Part shown: positions 36,395-45,315 of the stretch, in pieces
Layout of the letters: the number at the start of each line of letters is the position of its first letter
How positions within the stretch are numbered: the stretch's first letter is position 1
Assembly (NCBI GenBank): GCA_023229435.1
Contig: JALNZF010000009.1
Span: 1-64,000 of the forward strand
Direction of reading: 5' to 3'
DNA length: 64,000 bases
DNA from: Nitrospirota bacterium
GTDB lineage: Bacteria; Nitrospirota; UBA9217
The notes under the pieces: generated by a model
What the model saw: the letters and a program-made list of their open reading frames with translations, nothing else
Told to the model about the DNA's origin: nothing
Databases searched by the model: none
Translations under genes and position numbers: made by a program

Positions 36395-36793
36395 GTGCAA
36401 TACAAGTACATCGCCTGTAAATATACTCGACGCGTACTCCCGGATACCCCGTTTCAGAGCTTGTGGGAATCATTCGGTTCATGGCCGATGTGTTCCACGA
36501 TCGCGTGGCGCCCGCCTACCGATATATACGAAACACCGGATGAGATCATCGTAGTAATCGAACTTGCAGGTGTGGATGAAAGGGATATGACGATCACGCT
36601 TTTCAGCGACCTGCTGGTAGTAGAGGGGAGAAGGGAACAGCCGGTAGCCGAAATGAGCGCCTGTCACCGGTTGGGCATTAAATGTGGAGACTTCAGGTCG
36701 GAAATTGCAATGCACGTCCCCATAGATCATCACAGCGTGAAGGCGGACTATCAGCAGGGATTGCTGAAGATCATTCTGCAAAAGCGCTATTGA
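36395..36793 (+). CDS. Hsp20/alpha-crystallin small heat-shock protein
   Basis: 132 residues. Crystallin domain from about 43 with IYETPDEIIVVIELAGV, followed by LLVVEGRRE and YQQGLLKIIL. ATP-independent holdase. Start is a GTG at 36395 behind GAGGAGGGG. The gene ends 32 nt before lon, so the holdase and the protease are probably cotranscribed. Confidence 0.85.
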   Translation: MQYKYIACKYTRRVLPDTPFQSLWESFGSWPMCSTIAWRPPTDIYETPDEIIVVIELAGVDERDMTITLFSDLLVVEGRREQPVAEMSACHRLGIKCGDFRSEIAMHVPIDHHSVKADYQQGLLKIILQKRY

Positions 36794-36825
36794 CGTTCAA
36801 CGATAAACAGACCAGGAGCAAACCC

Positions 36826-39189
36826 ATGGAGATAAGTGAACCCGAGAAGGAAAAAACGACGCCCGTGCCTGATGAGCTGCCTTTGCTGCCGCTCAAGGAT
36901 ACGATCGTATATCCGCTCACGGTCTATCCTCTGGTGATCGGCAAGGATAAATCGATCAAGCTTATCAATGACGTCACCGTCGGAGACAAGATACTCGGTC
37001 TTACCGCGCAGAAAAAGGTTGAGATCGACGTTTCGGGAATAGCCGATATCTATACTGTCGGGACGATGGCCCGGATCCTCCAGATGGTAAAGGTCCCGGA
37101 CGGAACGCTCAGAGTGCTGGTTCAGGGGATCGAGCGCATCAGCATCATGGAGTTGTCTCAGACGGACCCCTATTTAAAGGCCAGGATCAAACCATTTCCT
37201 GATAAGACCGAGAAATCCGTGGAGCTTGAGGCGCTCATGCGCGGGGTCTCCGAGGTCTTCCAAAAGATGGTATCGCTCACGCCCAATATGCCGGAAGAAC
37301 TATCCGGTGCGGCCCTCAACATTGAAGATCCACGCCAGCTCGCCTATCTCATCGCGACTAACATCCGGCTGGAACTGCCGCAACGACAGGAGATACTCGA
37401 AACCGAATCGGTCCGTGACAAGTTCACCAGGCTCATGCAGCACCTGAACCGCGAGGTCGAGGTGCTGGAGCTCGGCAGAAAGATCCAGGGACAGGCCAAG
37501 GACCAGATGCAGAAGGCCGAGCGGGAATATCTTCTTCGGCAGCAGTTGTCGGCCATCCGCAAGGAACTCGGCGAGGAGGGCGACGATGGCGCGGAGATGA
37601 AGAACCTGCGCGAGAAGATCGAACAGGCAAAGCTGCCCTTCGAGGCCGAAAAAGAGACCAAACGGGAGCTCGGACGCATGGAAAAGCTTTCTCCCGCATC
37701 GCCTGAATATTCTGTCATCCGCACGTATCTTGAATGGATGACCAGCCTCCCCTGGAACAAGACCTCGGCCACGGCCATCGATATCGACAGGGCAAAGATC
37801 ATCCTTGACGAAGACCACTATGATCTCGAAAAGGTCAAAAACCGGATTTTGGAATACCTGTCCGTAAAAAAGCTCGGCGAAGAGCGCAGTACCGATGAGG
37901 GGATCAAGACACGCGAACCCATCCTGTGCTTTGTGGGCCCTCCAGGCGTCGGCAAGACCTCCCTCGGCCAGTCCATCGCCCGCGCCCTGGGCAGAAAGTT
38001 CATGAGACAGTCTTTTGGCGGTTTGCATGACGAGGCCGAGATCCGGGGCCATCGCCGTACCTACATCGGAGCCATGCCGGGCAGGATCATCCAGGCGCTC
38101 AAGCGGGTGGAGACCAGGGACCCGGTGATCATGCTCGATGAGGTGGATAAGATCGGCTCCGACTGGCGCGGAGATCCGTCGTCAGCCCTGCTCGAGGTGC
38201 TCGATCCGGAGCAGAATAAGGACTTTCGCGACAACTATCTCGACGTGCCCTTCGACCTCTCGAAGGTCATGTTCATAACCACGGCGAACCAGCTCGAAAC
38301 CATTCCCCCGCCGCTCCTGGACCGTATGGAAGTGCTCAAGCTGCCTGGATATACGGAGCATGAAAAGATCAATATCGCGCAAAAATACCTGATCCCCAAG
38401 GAGATCAAGGCAAATGCGCTTCGGACGGGCGAGATCGTGATCCCGGAAGATACGCTCCGGGGTATCATCAAGGACTATACCCGCGAGGCCGGGGTCAGGA
38501 ACCTGGAGCGTGAGATCGCGAACGTCTGCCGAAAGGTGGCAAAGGCTGTTGCGGAGAATAAAACAACGCCCATCACGGTCAAGCCGGATGAACTGCAGGA
38601 CTATCTGGGAAGACCGAAGTACTTCGCCGAAACCGCGATCATGATAGACCGTCCGGGCGTGGTCACCGGACTTGCCTGGACGCCTACAGGAGGGGACATC
38701 CTTTTTGTCGAAGCCTCTCAGATGCCCGGAAACAAGCAACTGATCCTCACGGGCCAGTTGGGAGAGGTGATGAAGGAATCCGCCCAGGCAGCACTCTCCT
38801 ACGTGCGCTCGCAGGCAGAGTCATTCGGGATCAACAAGGATTTTTTCGAGAAAAGCGATATCCATATTCATGTGCCGGCCGGCGCCATCCCCAAGGACGG
38901 CCCGTCAGCCGGCGTTACCATGACCACCGCGATCGTATCCATGCTCACGGGCAGGCTGGTAAAACATGATCTGGCCATGACCGGCGAGATAACGCTTCGC
39001 GGCAAGGTCATGCCCATCGGAGGAGTGAAGGATAAAGTGCTCGCCGCTAAACGGGCGGGGATCAAGACTATAATTCTTCCCCAGCAGAACAAGAACGACA
39101 TTGATGATGTGCCGGAGGAATTGCGCAAAGAGATGGAGTTCATCTTCGTAGATACCATAGACCAGGTCATCAAGAACGCGCTGAAATAA
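36826..39189 (+). CDS. lon: ATP-dependent Lon protease
   Basis: About 787 residues. LON substrate-binding domain (about 16-210), coiled-coil, AAA+ with Walker A GPPGVGKT at 371-378 and MLDEVDKIG, and the protease domain with catalytic Ser694 (PKDGPSAGVTM) and Lys in GGVKDK. Degrades misfolded and regulatory proteins. CAGGAG lies upstream of ATG 36826; an in-frame read upstream overlaps hsp20 and is rejected. Confidence 0.97.
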   Translation: MEISEPEKEKTTPVPDELPLLPLKDTIVYPLTVYPLVIGKDKSIKLINDVTVGDKILGLTAQKKVEIDVSGIADIYTVGTMARILQMVKVPDGTLRVLVQGIERISIMELSQTDPYLKARIKPFPDKTEKSVELEALMRGVSEVFQKMVSLTPNMPEELSGAALNIEDPRQLAYLIATNIRLELPQRQEILETESVRDKFTRLMQHLNREVEVLELGRKIQGQAKDQMQKAEREYLLRQQLSAIRKELGEEGDDGAEMKNLREKIEQAKLPFEAEKETKRELGRMEKLSPASPEYSVIRTYLEWMTSLPWNKTSATAIDIDRAKIILDEDHYDLEKVKNRILEYLSVKKLGEERSTDEGIKTREPILCFVGPPGVGKTSLGQSIARALGRKFMRQSFGGLHDEAEIRGHRRTYIGAMPGRIIQALKRVETRDPVIMLDEVDKIGSDWRGDPSSALLEVLDPEQNKDFRDNYLDVPFDLSKVMFITTANQLETIPPPLLDRMEVLKLPGYTEHEKINIAQKYLIPKEIKANALRTGEIVIPEDTLRGIIKDYTREAGVRNLEREIANVCRKVAKAVAENKTTPITVKPDELQDYLGRPKYFAETAIMIDRPGVVTGLAWTPTGGDILFVEASQMPGNKQLILTGQLGEVMKESAQAALSYVRSQAESFGINKDFFEKSDIHIHVPAGAIPKDGPSAGVTMTTAIVSMLTGRLVKHDLAMTGEITLRGKVMPIGGVKDKVLAAKRAGIKTIILPQQNKNDIDDVPEELRKEMEFIFVDTIDQVIKNALK

Positions 39190-39257
39190 TAGCGCGTTTT
39201 GAGTAGGGAATACTTGCATGAAGGACCAGTAAATCCAGAACTCATAACGATAAACTC

Positions 39258-40148
39258 ATGAACAATGCCTTTTCACCTACCGAACGACAAAAGCGCCGCC
39301 CGCCCTGGTTCAAGATCAGGCTCACGACGAACGACCGTCTGGAAAATGTGCGGAATCTGATCAGGGACAATGACCTCCATACGGTATGCAGCAGTGCGGC
39401 CTGTCCAAACCGGACCGAATGCTGGAACGCGGGCACGGCCACCTTCATGATCCTCGGAAATATCTGCACCAGGAACTGCCGGTTCTGCGGCGTTCCCAAA
39501 GGCTCACCGCAGGGACTTGATCTTGATGAACCTGGCCGCGTGGCAAATGCCGTGGCGTCCCTTCACTTGAAGTACGTCGTCATCACATCGGTCACCAGGG
39601 ACGATCTGGCCGATGGAGGGTCATCCCTGTTTGCCGCGACTATCAAGGCCGTACGCATGAAGCTTCCCGGCTGCAGGGTCGAGGTTCTGATCCCCGATTT
39701 CAGGGGTTCAGAGACATCGCTCGAAACAGTGCTCGATGCATCGCCTGATGTGCTTGATCACAATATCGAGACCGTGCCGACATTGTATCCTGCCGTGAGA
39801 CCGCAAGCCGATTATCACCGATCACTGGCCTTGCTCGCGTCTGCGCGCGCATATGGCGCTCTCACAAAATCGGGACTTATGCTTGGCCTCGGTGAAACCA
39901 TCGATGAGCTAAGAACAGTCATGCGCGATCTCAGGAATGTTGATTGTTCCATCCTGACGCTTGGCCAATACCTCCAGCCCGGCAGATATCACCTCCCTGT
40001 TGATAAATATTATCATCCCGATGAATTTGCCTCGCTTCGCGATGAAGCAAAGACGATGGGATTTCAGCACGTCTCGGCCGGACCGCTCGTCAGAAGTTCC
40101 TATCATGCTGAACAGATCGGGGCAGGGGAAGACGGAGAAGACCCTTAA
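39258..40148 (+). CDS. lipA: Lipoyl synthase
   Basis: 296 residues. Inserts two sulfur atoms into octanoyl chains by radical SAM chemistry. Auxiliary cluster Cys set CSSAACPNRTEC, radical SAM CTRNCRFC, and the C-terminal RSSYHAEQ. Follows lon by 68 nt. Its partner LipB is not in the window. Confidence 0.95.
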   Translation: MNNAFSPTERQKRRPPWFKIRLTTNDRLENVRNLIRDNDLHTVCSSAACPNRTECWNAGTATFMILGNICTRNCRFCGVPKGSPQGLDLDEPGRVANAVASLHLKYVVITSVTRDDLADGGSSLFAATIKAVRMKLPGCRVEVLIPDFRGSETSLETVLDASPDVLDHNIETVPTLYPAVRPQADYHRSLALLASARAYGALTKSGLMLGLGETIDELRTVMRDLRNVDCSILTLGQYLQPGRYHLPVDKYYHPDEFASLRDEAKTMGFQHVSAGPLVRSSYHAEQIGAGEDGEDP

Positions 40149-40199
40149 GACCATGATCGTGAGAATGAAATACCCGGTACCTTCCCCTTGAAAGACCAT

Positions 40200-41027
40200 A
40201 TGAACATATCCGTCATAGTACCTACCTATAATCGTCCCCGGGCACTTCAACTTTGTCTGAAGAGCCTGGCAGAACAGAGTTTAAATCCATCAGAGGTCTT
40301 GATCGCCGATGATGGGAGCACTTCAGAAACACGGGACACTGTGCAGGAAATGCAAAGATCGCTTCATGATGTTTTTCCTATCAAGCATGTTTGGCAGGAG
40401 GATATCGGCTTCAGGAAACCGAGGATCCTGAATGAGGCGGTCAGGCAGGCAGCCGGAGAGTACCTGGTCTTTATCGACGGTGACTGCATGGCCCACCGTC
40501 ACTTTATTCGGGCGCATGTTGAGCAAAGCGACCCTTCTGCCATTCTTGGCGGCAAACGGGTCGAGATCGGAAGGCAGCTGACCGAACAACTGCTCAAAGA
40601 AGGCACCGTATTGAACAGCTTCAATGTACGCCTCATTCTGGACTCATTAGCCGGCAATTCCCGAAAGGTTGAAGAAGCGATCCGGATAAAAAACCCGCTT
40701 CTCCGGCGGCTCATGCACCGCGATCTCATTAACGACGATGGCATCTGGGGTTGTAATTTCAGTCTTTATAGAAGCCTGTTCCTGGACATCAACGGCTGTG
40801 ATGAGGACTTCCTGGACGGATCGCTTGAGGATAATGACCTGGGTATCAGGGTGCTGAACCAGGGAAAACAGGTCAGATCGGTAAGAGGACTCGCGATTGT
40901 ACTGCATCTCTGGCATCCATCGTCATGGAGCTTTGAAGGCGATAAATACCGGTATAACAATCAAATCATAAAACAACGGATAGAACGCAAAGAGACATTT
41001 TGTAATAATGGGATAAAGAAACTCTAG
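40200..41027 (+). CDS. Family 2 glycosyltransferase
   Basis: About 275 residues (ATG 40200; a TTG at 40188 would add 4). GT-A motifs ISVIVPTYNRP and FIDGDCMAH (DxD) and a C-terminal galactosyltransferase-like part (WGCNFSLYRSLFL, ED/N signature LDGSLEDND). Sugar specificity unknown. It follows lipA by 51 nt. Single gene. Confidence 0.85.
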   Translation: MNISVIVPTYNRPRALQLCLKSLAEQSLNPSEVLIADDGSTSETRDTVQEMQRSLHDVFPIKHVWQEDIGFRKPRILNEAVRQAAGEYLVFIDGDCMAHRHFIRAHVEQSDPSAILGGKRVEIGRQLTEQLLKEGTVLNSFNVRLILDSLAGNSRKVEEAIRIKNPLLRRLMHRDLINDDGIWGCNFSLYRSLFLDINGCDEDFLDGSLEDNDLGIRVLNQGKQVRSVRGLAIVLHLWHPSSWSFEGDKYRYNNQIIKQRIERKETFCNNGIKKL

Positions 41028-41029
41028 AA

Positions 41030-41085
41030 ACCTATTGAAAAACCATTGTCTCTGTGTTTTTCGACTTTTTCAACAGCCTACTAGG
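41030..41085. repeat. Short inverted repeat related to copy A outer arms
   Basis: ATTGAAAAACC and TTTTTCAACAGCC are inverted arms; the right arm matches the right outer arm of the repeat at 19535-19677. Confidence 0.55.
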
Positions 41086-41197
41086 AAAACAGCTCATCCA
41101 TTAGTCTTAGACAGGGGAGTGCTTAATTTAAAAATGACAACACACTGATCTGAAAGATAAAACCGGAATTTGACGTTTGTTTTATCGATTGTCTTAT

Positions 41198-41330
41198 GAG
41201 CCTGTTGCGCAAATACCCGTTCCCCCCTTCGACAGGCTCAGGACGAACGGTACGGCCATTGATATCATTAAATTCATCCGTTCGTGCTGAGCCTGTCGAA
41301 GCACTCTGAAAGCAGTTGTGCAACAGGCTC
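41198..41330. repeat. Dispersed palindromic repeat, copy B
   Basis: Outer arms GAGCCTGTTGCGCAA and TTGTGCAACAGGCTC, inner arms CTTCGACAGGCTCAGGACGAACGG type at 41227-41250 and 41279-41302, pairing at 23 of 24 positions. Related to copy A at 19535. Confidence 0.8.
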
Positions 41331-41794
41331 TTATGTTATCTTTTTAAAATAGACAAGGGGGTATTTCTGATGCTGGTTTTCAATCATGACCTCGATTGCT
41401 TTTGTATCGGTAATAATAAGCCTCGTTGTTTTTTAAGATCTGTATGTATGCTGAAACAAGTTGAAACTAATTTCAAGGATGTGAAGCATAGGCAAGTCCG
41501 GGCAGAAGTAGAAATTATAAAAAAGGGTCTGCAAGAAGGTGTATCACGAGCATCATTAGATGCATCGATTCTTTACGATCCATCGGCAACAACAAGGACT
41601 TTTAAAAAAAGTTCTGGTAAATAAGGATGTCTGAGGGAAGGGGAAAAGAACCCGGACTGTCCTGTTTAAATGTCTGATTTGACATAATATACATTATCGG
41701 ACAATTAAAAGCATAAGGTAAAATATGCTTTAATAGCTTTTATCTCATTGATTTGTGGAGACATTATCATTACTATATATTTTCTTTTACTATA
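41331..41794. other. AT-rich stretch with at most one small gene
   Basis: This interval has clearly lower GC than its neighbours. A possible small gene is listed separately. No other gene, promoter or repeat is seen before the beta-barrel gene ends at 41795. Confidence 0.5.
41370..41624 (+). CDS. Doubtful small protein, unknown
   Basis: 84 residues starting MLVFNHDLDCF. AAGGGGG lies about 10 nt before this ATG. It has several Cys and a basic helical C-terminus (VKHRQVRAEVEIIKK). No family known. The AT-rich setting suggests transfer or a decaying gene. Confidence 0.3.
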   Translation: MLVFNHDLDCFCIGNNKPRCFLRSVCMLKQVETNFKDVKHRQVRAEVEIIKKGLQEGVSRASLDASILYDPSATTRTFKKSSGK

Positions 41795-42670
41795 CTAAAA
41801 CTTCATACTCATCATTCCTATAACCCTGCCGGAATTGTCATATCCCTCGAGTTTTTTGTGCAAAGATTGAGTTCCAATAGTAAGGTTGAACCGTTCTGTT
41901 ACCAGCCTCAGGCCGTAGGTTAATCCGGTATAGTCGCCGCCGCTCAAGGTCATCAGGTCTTTTCCTGTTATCAAGGAATACTCAATGAACATCTGGAGAT
42001 TTCCGTATTTACTGATCGGGAAAAGCAGCCCTGCATTGAAAATCCAGTACAGATCCTTCAGTCGTTTATCTGTCAGATCCTGACCAGCCATTTGCCCATC
42101 GGCGTAGATACCCACGATATGTTCTTTCCAGCTTACCTCGGTGCCGGCTGAAAGTCCTAAACGCATGCCCCAATGAGAGACCGAATTAGCTCGCAGATCG
42201 CTGTTGTTTTCCGTCGGCATCAAACCGGTGATGATTAATGCGACAGCGGGACGCAGAGAGTCTTCCTGATGAGGAATAAAATTCCATTTGTACGAAAGCT
42301 CGATGTCTCCGGTTTTTCGAGTTACCACAGTCGTGCCGGTTGGACCTTCCGAGATGGAAATATAGGAGGTTCTCAATGCGAGTTCCGAGTTATTCGATAT
42401 CCCGATGGTTGCACTTAAAGGATATTCGGTGATGGTATAATCAGGCCTGATGCTGTTTTCAGACAGAACCGATGCCCCGATTTCTACGGTTTTTGGTGTG
42501 AGCGTATAAGGCGAGGTAGTTAAAAGAAGACCGGTAAGTCCTGATGTGTTTACCGGATGATTAACGATCTCGAGTTCTTCCGCCACGGCACTATCAGGTT
42601 CCAAAAACAGCAGTGCGCAAAGGGAAAAAATCAGCACGGGAAGTTTCATTTTTATCATGTCAATTCTCAT
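41795..42670 (-). CDS. Outer-membrane beta-barrel protein, unknown substrate
   Basis: 291 residues with a cleavable signal peptide (cut after about residue 30, SAVAEE) and many alternating hydrophobic strands ending in Phe, the C-terminal signature of OM proteins. About a dozen predicted strands. Its ATG overlaps the plsY stop by 4 nt, and it is the last gene of the envelope cluster. Confidence 0.75.
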   Translation of the reverse strand: MRIDMIKMKLPVLIFSLCALLFLEPDSAVAEELEIVNHPVNTSGLTGLLLTTSPYTLTPKTVEIGASVLSENSIRPDYTITEYPLSATIGISNNSELALRTSYISISEGPTGTTVVTRKTGDIELSYKWNFIPHQEDSLRPAVALIITGLMPTENNSDLRANSVSHWGMRLGLSAGTEVSWKEHIVGIYADGQMAGQDLTDKRLKDLYWIFNAGLLFPISKYGNLQMFIEYSLITGKDLMTLSGGDYTGLTYGLRLVTERFNLTIGTQSLHKKLEGYDNSGRVIGMMSMKF

Positions 42671-43272
42671 TTCTGCTTGCCTATCTTCGGTTCTGTGCCT
42701 GCAAGGAGCCGCTTGATGTTCTCCCGGTGCCGATAATAGATCATGCTGAAAATGAAGAGGGAAAGCAACGCGTAGGGTTTTGAAACAGGTGAGACCACAA
42801 TAAAGGTAACCCCAAGGTAACAGGCGAAGGAAATTAAAGCGGCTAGTGATGAATAGCGAAAAATGAATGCGGCCAGAAGCCAGATAAGAAGGCAGAGGAG
42901 CCCTATCCAGGGGGCAACAGCAAGGACCACGCCATAACTGGTTGCCACCCCTTTTCCACCTTTGAATTTAAGATAGACGGGGAAATTATGTCCCAGGACA
43001 GCGGCAGCCCCTGACAAGACCGTTGCTGTATCGTCATAAAAAATTGACTTCGCGAGCAGCACGGGAATGACGCCTTTCAGCGCATCAGCCAGAAGGGTCA
43101 GGACGGCAGCCTTTTTTCCCGCGGCCCGAAGCACGTTGGTAGCGCCAATGTTGCCGCTCCCGATGGTCCGTACATCAACGTCGGAAAAAAGTTTACTGAA
43201 CAGGAGTCCGAACGGCACGGCACCGAGGAGGTAGGATAAGAGGATCGCGAGTATCTGGATGAGTGTATCCAT
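42667..43272 (-). CDS. plsY: Acyl-phosphate:glycerol-3-phosphate acyltransferase
   Basis: 201 residues, five membrane segments. Makes lysophosphatidate from acyl-phosphate. Signature GSGNIGATNVLRAAGKK, GHNFPVYLKFKGGKGVAT and YRHRENIKRL. Start placed at ATG 43272, directly after the pgsA stop; a reading from 43380 runs inside pgsA. Confidence 0.94.
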   Translation of the reverse strand: MDTLIQILAILLSYLLGAVPFGLLFSKLFSDVDVRTIGSGNIGATNVLRAAGKKAAVLTLLADALKGVIPVLLAKSIFYDDTATVLSGAAAVLGHNFPVYLKFKGGKGVATSYGVVLAVAPWIGLLCLLIWLLAAFIFRYSSLAALISFACYLGVTFIVVSPVSKPYALLSLFIFSMIYYRHRENIKRLLAGTEPKIGKQK

Positions 43273-43277
43273 AGCTG

Positions 43278-43826
43278 CTAGTTCAGTTTCTTCCAGTAGG
43301 TCCTGAAGTACTGATACGCTGAATATACGGAGAGAATCATTGCAATCCAGAGTGCGTACCTCCCGAGTTCTCTCATCCAATCCTTGGTAAAGGCATGATC
43401 AAGAAGAAGGGAAAGAACTGCGGTAATTTGGGCACCTACTTTGTATTTTCCGACGGTTTCTGCCGGAATGATAATACCGTCGCTCGATGCAATTGCGCGG
43501 AGACCGGTGACAGCAAACTCCCTCCCGATGATCAGGATCGCCATCCAAGAATGGACAATGTGCGGGGGTAATTCCACTAAGATGACTAGTGCGGACATAA
43601 TCAATATCTTATCCGCAATAGGGTCAAGAAGCTTCCCCATTTTGGTCACCTGCCCCCATTTTCGCGCTAAATAGCCATCGAGCCAGTCCGTGGCCGAGGC
43701 AAGCGAGAACACAATGCCCGCAGCAAGCGTCCGTCCCGGGCTCGGGTCGAGCATGAGCACGATAAAAATGGGCACCGATACTATCCTGCTGAGTGAAAGC
43801 AGGTTCGGTACGTTGAATATTTTCAG
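43278..43826 (-). CDS. pgsA: CDP-diacylglycerol-glycerol-3-phosphate 3-phosphatidyltransferase
   Basis: 182 residues from CTG 43826. Membrane enzyme with the CDP-alcohol motif DGYLARKWGQVTKMGKLLDP (DG..AR..G..D..D). The homology begins at LKIFNVPNLL, which is the CTG codon itself; GGAGG lies 5 nt upstream, and the CTG overlaps the stop of the upstream LpxL-like gene in a CTGA junction. Alternative in-frame starts at ATG 43862 or GTG 43841 give 7-12 extra residues that do not resemble the family. CTG is rare, so this should be checked. Confidence 0.9.
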   Translation of the reverse strand: MKIFNVPNLLSLSRIVSVPIFIVLMLDPSPGRTLAAGIVFSLASATDWLDGYLARKWGQVTKMGKLLDPIADKILIMSALVILVELPPHIVHSWMAILIIGREFAVTGLRAIASSDGIIIPAETVGKYKVGAQITAVLSLLLDHAFTKDWMRELGRYALWIAMILSVYSAYQYFRTYWKKLN

Positions 43827-44722
43827 GGTTGCCTCCTCCACCGGCGGTGCATCCAGACCCATTGTTCCGGGTTTCTTCGTATGGTGTCTTCTATCTTCTT
43901 CGTAAGCATGGCGGTAGTGGTTATGATATCTTTTTCACGGTCACCCGTGAGAACCAGTTCAAGCGGTCCTTCGACGGTAATGGCATGCTTGTTGTCCCGG
44001 GTGCGCTGGATGTAACCGAAGATCACCGGTGCACCGAATTTAAGCGCCATTGATGCCGCCGCCGTCGGGGTCCAGGCGCGTAAGCCCATGAAGTCCACGA
44101 AAGCGCTCTCCACATCCGTGTCCTGGTCGATGAGGATACCCATGATGCGGTTTTCTTTGAACACCCGGACCAGTTCCCTGGATGCACCCGGCCTGCTGCG
44201 CAGGATCGTTCTCACACCCATTCTTGCGCGCAGTCCCACGATCATATCGTTTACCTGCTCCGGTTCTATGGGCGCTGCTATCACACTGAGGTTGTACCGG
44301 GCTGCCACGGCATGTCCCATAATCTCCCAGTTGCCGATATGACCGGTAACATAGATCACTCCTTTGCCGATGCCGATCGCAGCGCGGAGTGCTTCCTCTC
44401 CCCGAAATTCAATGACCTGCTCAAGACGGCGAGGCGTCATGAGCATGACCTCAAGCAGACACTTGCCCAGATGGAGAAAGCAGCCTCTGGCCGTATGGCG
44501 TATCCATGAACGCTCTTTTTCAGGGAACGCCAGCGTCAGGTGTGTAAGCGCCCTGTTCCGTTCCCGGGGAAGCAGATAGTATGCAATGAAACCGAGCACC
44601 CCTCCCGCCCAAACTCCCACTCGATACGGCACGAGCAGCGAAAATAACCTTACCAGTCTGGTTATCCATATCAAGGACAGACGGGTTGTCCATTTTCGTG
44701 TCTTCAGTACCCACTCGCTCAT
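43823..44722 (-). CDS. LpxL/HtrB-like lauroyl acyltransferase
   Basis: 299 residues. N-terminal membrane anchor and the acyltransferase HxxxxE motif in TGHIGNWE (about residues 125-132), plus DQDTDVESAFVDFMG. Adds a secondary acyl chain to lipid A precursors in most relatives. Overlaps the kdsC stop by 4 nt at its start. In a Kdo gene cluster this fits lipid A late acylation. Confidence 0.88.
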   Translation of the reverse strand: MSEWVLKTRKWTTRLSLIWITRLVRLFSLLVPYRVGVWAGGVLGFIAYYLLPRERNRALTHLTLAFPEKERSWIRHTARGCFLHLGKCLLEVMLMTPRRLEQVIEFRGEEALRAAIGIGKGVIYVTGHIGNWEIMGHAVAARYNLSVIAAPIEPEQVNDMIVGLRARMGVRTILRSRPGASRELVRVFKENRIMGILIDQDTDVESAFVDFMGLRAWTPTAAASMALKFGAPVIFGYIQRTRDNKHAITVEGPLELVLTGDREKDIITTTAMLTKKIEDTIRRNPEQWVWMHRRWRRQP

Positions 44723-45237
44723 GAAGTATGCAGCTTGCCCTGATGCTTCAGGATGAGGTTGATGAATTCACGCACTGCCCCCCTCCCGCCCGCTGTTTTG
44801 GTGACCATATCCACATGCGGCATCACGGAGGGGTCCGCATCCGCAACGGTCACGGCCAGACCCGTGCGCTTGAAAATTCCCGCATCCACGACATCATCCC
44901 CCATATACGCAACGTCATCGGAGCGAAACCCGAACTTTTTCAGGATCGATTCATATACCTCGATCTTTTCGTGCGTGCCCTGATATACCTCTTTAATGCC
45001 GAGCTCACGCGCACGGATGTTCACGACCTCTGATTTTCTGCCGGTGATAATGCCGACGATAATGCCGGCCTTTTGGGCCATTTTTATCCCATGGCCGTCG
45101 CGAACATGGAATGCTTTGAGCTCATTGCCCTGATTGTCAAGCATGATCCTGCCGTCGGTCAGCACACCATCGACGTCAAGCAACAAAAGCTTGATCTTTT
45201 TCGCCTTCGACTGGATTGTTGTTTTGGTTTTTCTCAT
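44719..45237 (-). CDS. kdsC: 3-deoxy-D-manno-octulosonate 8-phosphate phosphatase
   Basis: 172 residues. HAD fold with DVDGVLTDGRI (nucleophile Asp) and GDDVVDAGIF. Converts Kdo-8-phosphate to Kdo. Start at ATG 45237 because GCGGAG lies 7 nt upstream; a GTG at 45252 would add five residues without a ribosome site. Operon partner of kdsD. Confidence 0.93.
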   Translation of the reverse strand: MRKTKTTIQSKAKKIKLLLLDVDGVLTDGRIMLDNQGNELKAFHVRDGHGIKMAQKAGIIVGIITGRKSEVVNIRARELGIKEVYQGTHEKIEVYESILKKFGFRSDDVAYMGDDVVDAGIFKRTGLAVTVADADPSVMPHVDMVTKTAGGRGAVREFINLILKHQGKLHTS

Positions 45238-45315
45238 ACACTCACTCCGCACGCAGCTTGCCCTCGAATGTCTCAGTCGGGGGAACTCCCAGCTCTGAAC
45301 TATGAACTGTTTTCA

